DNA from: Eubacteriales bacterium | Lineage (GTDB): Bacteria > Bacillota > Clostridia > Christensenellales > CAG-138 | Direction: 5' to 3' | Assembly: GCA_021373115.1 (NCBI GenBank) | Contig: JAJFTI010000039.1 | Coordinates: 38,411-102,410 of the forward strand | Length of the DNA: 64,000 nucleotides | Shown: in pieces, positions 61,092 to 64,000 of the stretch | Layout of the letters: each line of letters begins with the position of its first letter | How positions within the stretch are numbered: the first letter of the stretch is position 1 | The notes under the pieces: model-generated | What the model was told of the DNA's origin: nothing | What the model saw: only the letters and a program-made list of their open reading frames with translations | Database searches by the model: none | Translations under genes and position numbers: made by a program

Positions 61092-61216
61092 AGAAATTTC
61101 CTCAGAAAATCATTTGACTAGTATTAAAAGGGCGTGTTCTACGTAAAGACTGCAACCAAGAAACATTGAGAACAACGTTTGGCTGTAAATTTGTTTCGCT
61201 TTTCTGTGTTAAATGG

Positions 61217-61222
61217 TATGAT
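61217..61222 (+). promoter_or_regulatory. Extended -10 promoter of the AT-rich gene
   Basis: TGGTATGAT, -10 at 61217-61222; -35 not clear. Confidence 0.45.
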
Positions 61223-61247
61223 TAAATAAAACGGAAGGAATACTAAT

Positions 61248-61652
61248 ATGGAAGTTAACATCAAATGTGAAGATGGTACAAAGATTTTAAGCGCTGATGA
61301 TGAGATTAATAAACATCTTAGCGAAGGTTGGCAAATATTCGAATCTGGTGTTGTGACCTTCTCTTCAAGTTTGAGTTCTAATCCAATAAAGGTTGCTTTT
61401 CGAATGAAGGAAAAAGAAAACAGTAAAATCTATAATATGACATGGAAAGATATTACTCCAAGGCATGCTTTGCCAATGGTTTTTAGTGATATACAGCCGT
61501 TTGAACTTCAAATAGAACGGATTAGAACAACAACGGATAAAGCAGAAAATGAGAAATTATTGAATGAGGGATGGATTCTTTTTAAGAAAGAGAGAATTCA
61601 TACGGAATGCAACTTTTTTAATTATATCTTGGTAAAGAGCCTCTTAGAATAA
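61248..61652 (+). CDS. Unknown small protein with two internal DUF4177-like repeats
   Basis: 134 residues. Two copies of an E-x-x-K-x-L-x-E-G-W-x-x-F module (EINKHLSEGWQIF and ENEKLLNEGWILF), each followed by a beta-like segment, similar in style to DUF4177/DUF1737 domains. The DNA is strikingly AT-rich compared with all neighbours, pointing to recent transfer. AAGGA precedes the ATG and a terminator follows, so it is a self-contained unit. Function unknown. Confidence 0.7.
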   Translation: MEVNIKCEDGTKILSADDEINKHLSEGWQIFESGVVTFSSSLSSNPIKVAFRMKEKENSKIYNMTWKDITPRHALPMVFSDIQPFELQIERIRTTTDKAENEKLLNEGWILFKKERIHTECNFFNYILVKSLLE

Positions 61653-61682
61653 TTTGAATGGCTATTTAAGTATTAATTATTT

Positions 61683-61709
61683 AAGGGAATCCGGCGGATT
61701 CCCTTTTTG
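61683..61709. terminator. Terminator between the AT-rich gene and cobO
   Basis: Stem GGGAATCC / GGATTCCC, GGC loop, TTTTT tail on the plus strand. Confidence 0.85.
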
Positions 61710-61723
61710 TTTCCCGTGAAACA
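61708..61723. promoter_or_regulatory. Degenerate parS site
   Basis: TGTTTCCCGTGAAACA differs from perfect parS at one base (A to C in the centre). It overlaps the end of a terminator by two bases, 7 kb from the parAB sites. Confidence 0.55.
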
Positions 61724-61725
61724 AT

Positions 61726-62235
61726 CTAGTATTCAATTCCTTTTCTCGCCTTAGCGCCCTTTTCAAAGGGGTGTTTGACGAGCTTCATCTCCGTTATGTA
61801 GTCTGCCTGCTCCAGCACCTCCGCGCAGGGGTCTCGCCCGGTGACGACGAGCTCCGCCTCGCCGTGGTTGTTCAGCAGCGCGAGCACCGCTTTGCGGTCG
61901 ATCAGCTCCAGAGTGAGCGCGGCGTTCAGCTCGTCCAGCACCAGAAGCGAACACTTGTTTGCTCGCGCAAGCCGCGTTACCTCCGCGAGCGTACGGTCGT
62001 GCATTTCGCGTACTTTATTCTTCGTTTCTTCGCTCATGTTCGGAAAGAAACCGTGCGGCAGATCGTTGCGGTACACGGGCACGCCGAGCCGCTCCAGCGC
62101 GGCCAGCTCGCCCGTAGGAGCGCTTTTCAGGAACTGTGCGAGCACAGCCTTGCCGCCCGCGCCGACGTGCCGCAGAATCAGCCCCAGCGCCGACGTGGTC
62201 TTGCCCTTGCCGTCCCCGCAATAAACGTGAATCAT
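61726..62235 (-). CDS. cobO: Cob(I)yrinic acid a,c-diamide adenosyltransferase (CobO/BtuR)
   Basis: 169 residues; P-loop GDGKGKTT at residues 7-14 and VLDELNAALTLELID are family hallmarks. It adds the adenosyl group to corrinoids in cobalamin synthesis or salvage. CGGAGG precedes the ATG. No other cobalamin gene is in the window, so salvage is plausible. Slightly shorter than E. coli BtuR (196 aa) because the N-terminal helix is absent, as in many Clostridia. Confidence 0.93.
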   Translation of the reverse strand: MIHVYCGDGKGKTTSALGLILRHVGAGGKAVLAQFLKSAPTGELAALERLGVPVYRNDLPHGFFPNMSEETKNKVREMHDRTLAEVTRLARANKCSLLVLDELNAALTLELIDRKAVLALLNNHGEAELVVTGRDPCAEVLEQADYITEMKLVKHPFEKGAKARKGIEY

Positions 62236-62259
62236 GGATTTCCTCCGAATCTCGATTGT

Positions 62260-62292
62260 TTATCCACATTGTACGCTACGAATGTGGAAAAA
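62260..62292. promoter_or_regulatory. Pair of DnaA boxes upstream of cobO
   Basis: Perfect TTATCCACA (62260-62268) and, on the other strand, TTTTCCACA (rc of 62284-62292, 8/9), 15 bases apart in the ygeW-cobO gap. Confidence 0.55.
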
Positions 62293-62309
62293 GGCAAATG
62301 ATTACAAGC

Positions 62310-62336
62310 AAACGAGCGCGCCGTTTCCGGCGCGCC
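62310..62336 (-). terminator. Terminator after the YgeW-like gene
   Basis: Stem GCGCGCCG / CGGCGCGC with a 4-base loop; the minus-strand tail is CTCGTTTGCTT, so termination is likely but not strong. Confidence 0.55.
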
Positions 62337-62357
62337 CGTGTTGTTTCGTAATGTGAA

Positions 62358-63557
62358 TTAGATGCCGAGGTGGCGCAGTTCGCCGCGCTTCTCCAGCTGC
62401 TTGAGCATTGCCGCCGGATCCTTCGTCTTGGCGAGGAAGATCATCGCCGCGATGACGTACGGCTTGAAGGAGGCTTGTTTGTAGAGCGGGTCGCGGTAAC
62501 GGTCGAACACCGTCGCGGCGACTTCGCCCGCTTCGCAGCTCACGCCGGTGATGTCGGCTGGCAGGCAGTGCAGATAGAGCGCTTTGCCGTTCTTGGTCTT
62601 GGCCATGAGCTCTTCCGTGCATTCCCAGTCCTTGTGCTCGGCGTTCTGTTTGAGCAGCTTCTTCTCCAGCGATTTGATGCCGTCGAAATCGCCGTTGCCG
62701 TAGAGCTCCGTGCGCTCTTCCATGGCCTTAAACGGCGCCCAGCTCTTGGGATACACGATGTCCGCGCCCGCAAACGCATCGGACATGCTGTTGGTAACGG
62801 TGAACTTGCCGCCGCTTTCCGCGCTCTGGCGCTTGGCAACCTCGACCACGTCGTCCATGACTTCGTATCCCTTGGGGTGCGCAAGGGTAACGTCCATGCC
62901 AAAGCGGGTAAACAGCCCGATCACGCCCTGCGGAACGGACAGCGGTTTGCCGTAGCTGGGGCTGTAGGCCCAGGTCATGGCGATCTTCTTGCCCTTGAGG
63001 TTCTCCAGGCTGCCGAAGTGCTTCTTCAGCCAGGCGAGATCCGCCAGGGACTGGGTGGGGTGGTCGATGTCGCACTGCAGGTTGATGAGGCTGGGGCGGC
63101 GGTGGAGCACGCCCTGCTGGGCGCCGTCCGTGAGGGCGTCGCCGACCTCGCGCATGTACTTGTTGCCTTCGCCCAGGAACATGTCATCGCGGATGCCGAT
63201 GACTTCCGCCAGGAAGCTGATCATGTTGGCGGTCTCGCGCACGGTCTCGCCGTGGGCCACCTGGCTCTTCTGCTCGTCCAGGTCGGAGAGGGTGAACCCC
63301 AGGGCGCTGGCGGCGGAGGCGAAGGAGAACCGGGTGCGGGTGGAGTTGTCCCGGAAGATGGAGATGGCGAGGCCCGTATCGAAGGCGCGGTAGGAGTAGC
63401 CTGCCTGGTGGAGCTGCTTGAGAGTCTCCGCCAAGGTCACGATGGCCTTGATCTCTTCCGTGGGATGTTCCCAGGTGAGCAGGAAGTCCTTCTGGAATAG
63501 GTCGGTCATGAAGCCCTGGAAGGCGGCGAGCTGGGCGCGGATGGCGGGAGTGGGCAT
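62358..63557 (-). CDS. ygeW: YgeW-type knotted carbamoyltransferase
   Basis: 399 residues of the aspartate/ornithine carbamoyltransferase fold. STRTR at 72-76 binds carbamoyl phosphate and HCLPADI near the C-terminus is the second signature. The long insertions and the DLDEQKSQVAHGETVRETANM loop match the YgeW group found in purine and hydantoin catabolism rather than arginine synthesis. ATG 63557 is chosen because GGAG lies 6 bases upstream; ATG 63569 has none. GC content rises sharply inside this gene (around 63,000-63,060), so the N-terminal half may derive from a different genome. Confidence 0.88.
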   Translation of the reverse strand: MPTPAIRAQLAAFQGFMTDLFQKDFLLTWEHPTEEIKAIVTLAETLKQLHQAGYSYRAFDTGLAISIFRDNSTRTRFSFASAASALGFTLSDLDEQKSQVAHGETVRETANMISFLAEVIGIRDDMFLGEGNKYMREVGDALTDGAQQGVLHRRPSLINLQCDIDHPTQSLADLAWLKKHFGSLENLKGKKIAMTWAYSPSYGKPLSVPQGVIGLFTRFGMDVTLAHPKGYEVMDDVVEVAKRQSAESGGKFTVTNSMSDAFAGADIVYPKSWAPFKAMEERTELYGNGDFDGIKSLEKKLLKQNAEHKDWECTEELMAKTKNGKALYLHCLPADITGVSCEAGEVAATVFDRYRDPLYKQASFKPYVIAAMIFLAKTKDPAAMLKQLEKRGELRHLGI

Positions 63558-63604
63558 GGGTGTCTCCATGAAATGGGAAAAAGGTGAATGAACGAGGTCG
63601 TGGC

Positions 63605-64000
63605 TCAGGCCGTGCCTTGCAGGGCTCGTCCGGGAAGGTGGCTGGAATTCGTCAATTGGTCCTTCTCGACGATGGCCGCGCCGCGCAGAAGGACGTGGCG
63701 GAAGGAAAGCGGGGAGCTGAACTCGGGATAGGCCTCGAAGGCGTCCGAGAGGGTGGAGCGGAGGGGTCGCAGGGGCCCGTTCGGATCCAGGACCACCAGA
63801 TCCGCGTCCAGGCCGACCCGGAGGGAACCCTTTCGGTCTCCCACGCCCAGGCGGGTGGCGGGGTTGCGGGAGAGGCGCAGCGCCAGCTCCTGAGCTGCCT
63901 GGTCCGGGTTGTTTTCCCAGAGTTTCCAGATTAGGTGGGGCAGGGCTCCGAGGCCCGGCAGGCCGTTGGCGACGGTGCGCACATCCTGCTTGTCCCAGTC
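63605..64000 (-). CDS. Amidohydrolase-family protein, C-terminal part (5' end outside window)
   Basis: About 130 residues at the right edge: NGLPGLGALPHLIWKLW, then SRNPATRLGVGDRKGSLRVGLDADLVVLDPNGP, the usual C-terminal strand region of dihydropyrimidinase/allantoinase-like cyclic amidohydrolases. The metal-binding residues lie outside the window. Adjacent to a YgeW-type enzyme, so a role in hydantoin/purine breakdown is likely. Very GC-rich codon use, unlike the rest of the window. Confidence 0.75.
   Translation of the reverse strand, partial: DWDKQDVRTVANGLPGLGALPHLIWKLWENNPDQAAQELALRLSRNPATRLGVGDRKGSLRVGLDADLVVLDPNGPLRPLRSTLSDAFEAYPEFSSPLSFRHVLLRGAAIVEKDQLTNSSHLPGRALQGTA

Noticed and set aside
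1..64000. CRISPR arrays, rRNA operons, tRNAs, insertion sequences or prophage
   Set aside because: No regular spaced repeats, rRNA-like stretches, cloverleaf genes, transposases or phage structural genes were seen.

Overview
This window is a stretch of bacterial chromosome that contains the replication origin of what looks like a moderately GC-rich (mid-to-high 50s percent by eye) low-GC-Gram-positive-type bacterium, most likely a Clostridia/Bacillota lineage. The evidence is gene content: dnaA-dnaN-parA-parB, AddAB instead of RecBCD, PerR-rubrerythrin, RibU under an FMN riboswitch, KtrAB, a YhaM-type nuclease, DegV, DUF951, an archaeal-type Asp-tRNA synthetase, sortase with an LPQTG substrate, strong AGGAGG ribosome binding sites and consensus sigma-A promoters. 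No rRNA, tRNA, CRISPR array, prophage or insertion sequence was recognised. Taxonomy beyond class is inference.

Layout. 1-15.8 kb: end of a GT4 glycosyltransferase, Smr protein, acyltransferase, KtrA/KtrB potassium uptake, a MATE exporter with an attenuator-like leader, an operon of three paralogous GT-C membrane glycosyltransferases, then mnmG-rsmG-membrane protein, with a divergent YhaM-like nuclease. 15.8-19.6 kb: a lower-GC island with two tandemly duplicated BspA-type LRR surface proteins and a NlpC/P60-like peptidase lacking a visible signal peptide. 19.7-25 kb: CPA2 antiporter with a PII-like partner, MFS transporter and divergent TetR regulator, Cys-rich protein, VTT-family membrane protein, then a DnaA-box cluster. 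25.4-33.4 kb: tsaD with a Lit-like membrane protein, DegV, TGS-uridine kinase fusion, and an LPQTG surface protein with its sortase. 33.4-49.4 kb: phosphoesterase, zinc ribbon protein, engB-lon (lon with a CIRCE operator), perR-rubrerythrin, ribU, addBA-thpR, a second DnaA-box cluster and murA.

49.7-58 kb is the origin block: carbamate kinase, AspRS with an unrecognised attenuator leader and an overlapping 27-codon ORF, a 157-aa unknown protein, parB, parA (whose -35 abuts a perfect parS), dnaN, an oriC with DnaA boxes and a DnaA-trio-like repeat, and dnaA. Strand bias flips here: most genes to the left are on the minus strand, and genes from 58.07 to 61.65 kb are on the plus strand, as expected for bidirectional replication from dnaA/dnaN. 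Right of the origin are an alpha/beta hydrolase, DUF951, two tandem signal peptidases I, a GNAT acetyltransferase, a small AT-rich gene, CobO, a YgeW-type carbamoyltransferase and the end of an amidohydrolase. The last kilobase becomes much more GC-rich within the carbamoyltransferase gene, which suggests either transferred DNA or an assembly join.

The most interesting signals are regulatory: the basal-unwinding-like oriC in the dnaA-dnaN gap, three extra DnaA-box clusters, the AspRS leader, three promoters that put transcription starts on or next to the start codon (murA, MFS, VTT), CIRCE at lon, and a perfect palindromic PerR-type box.
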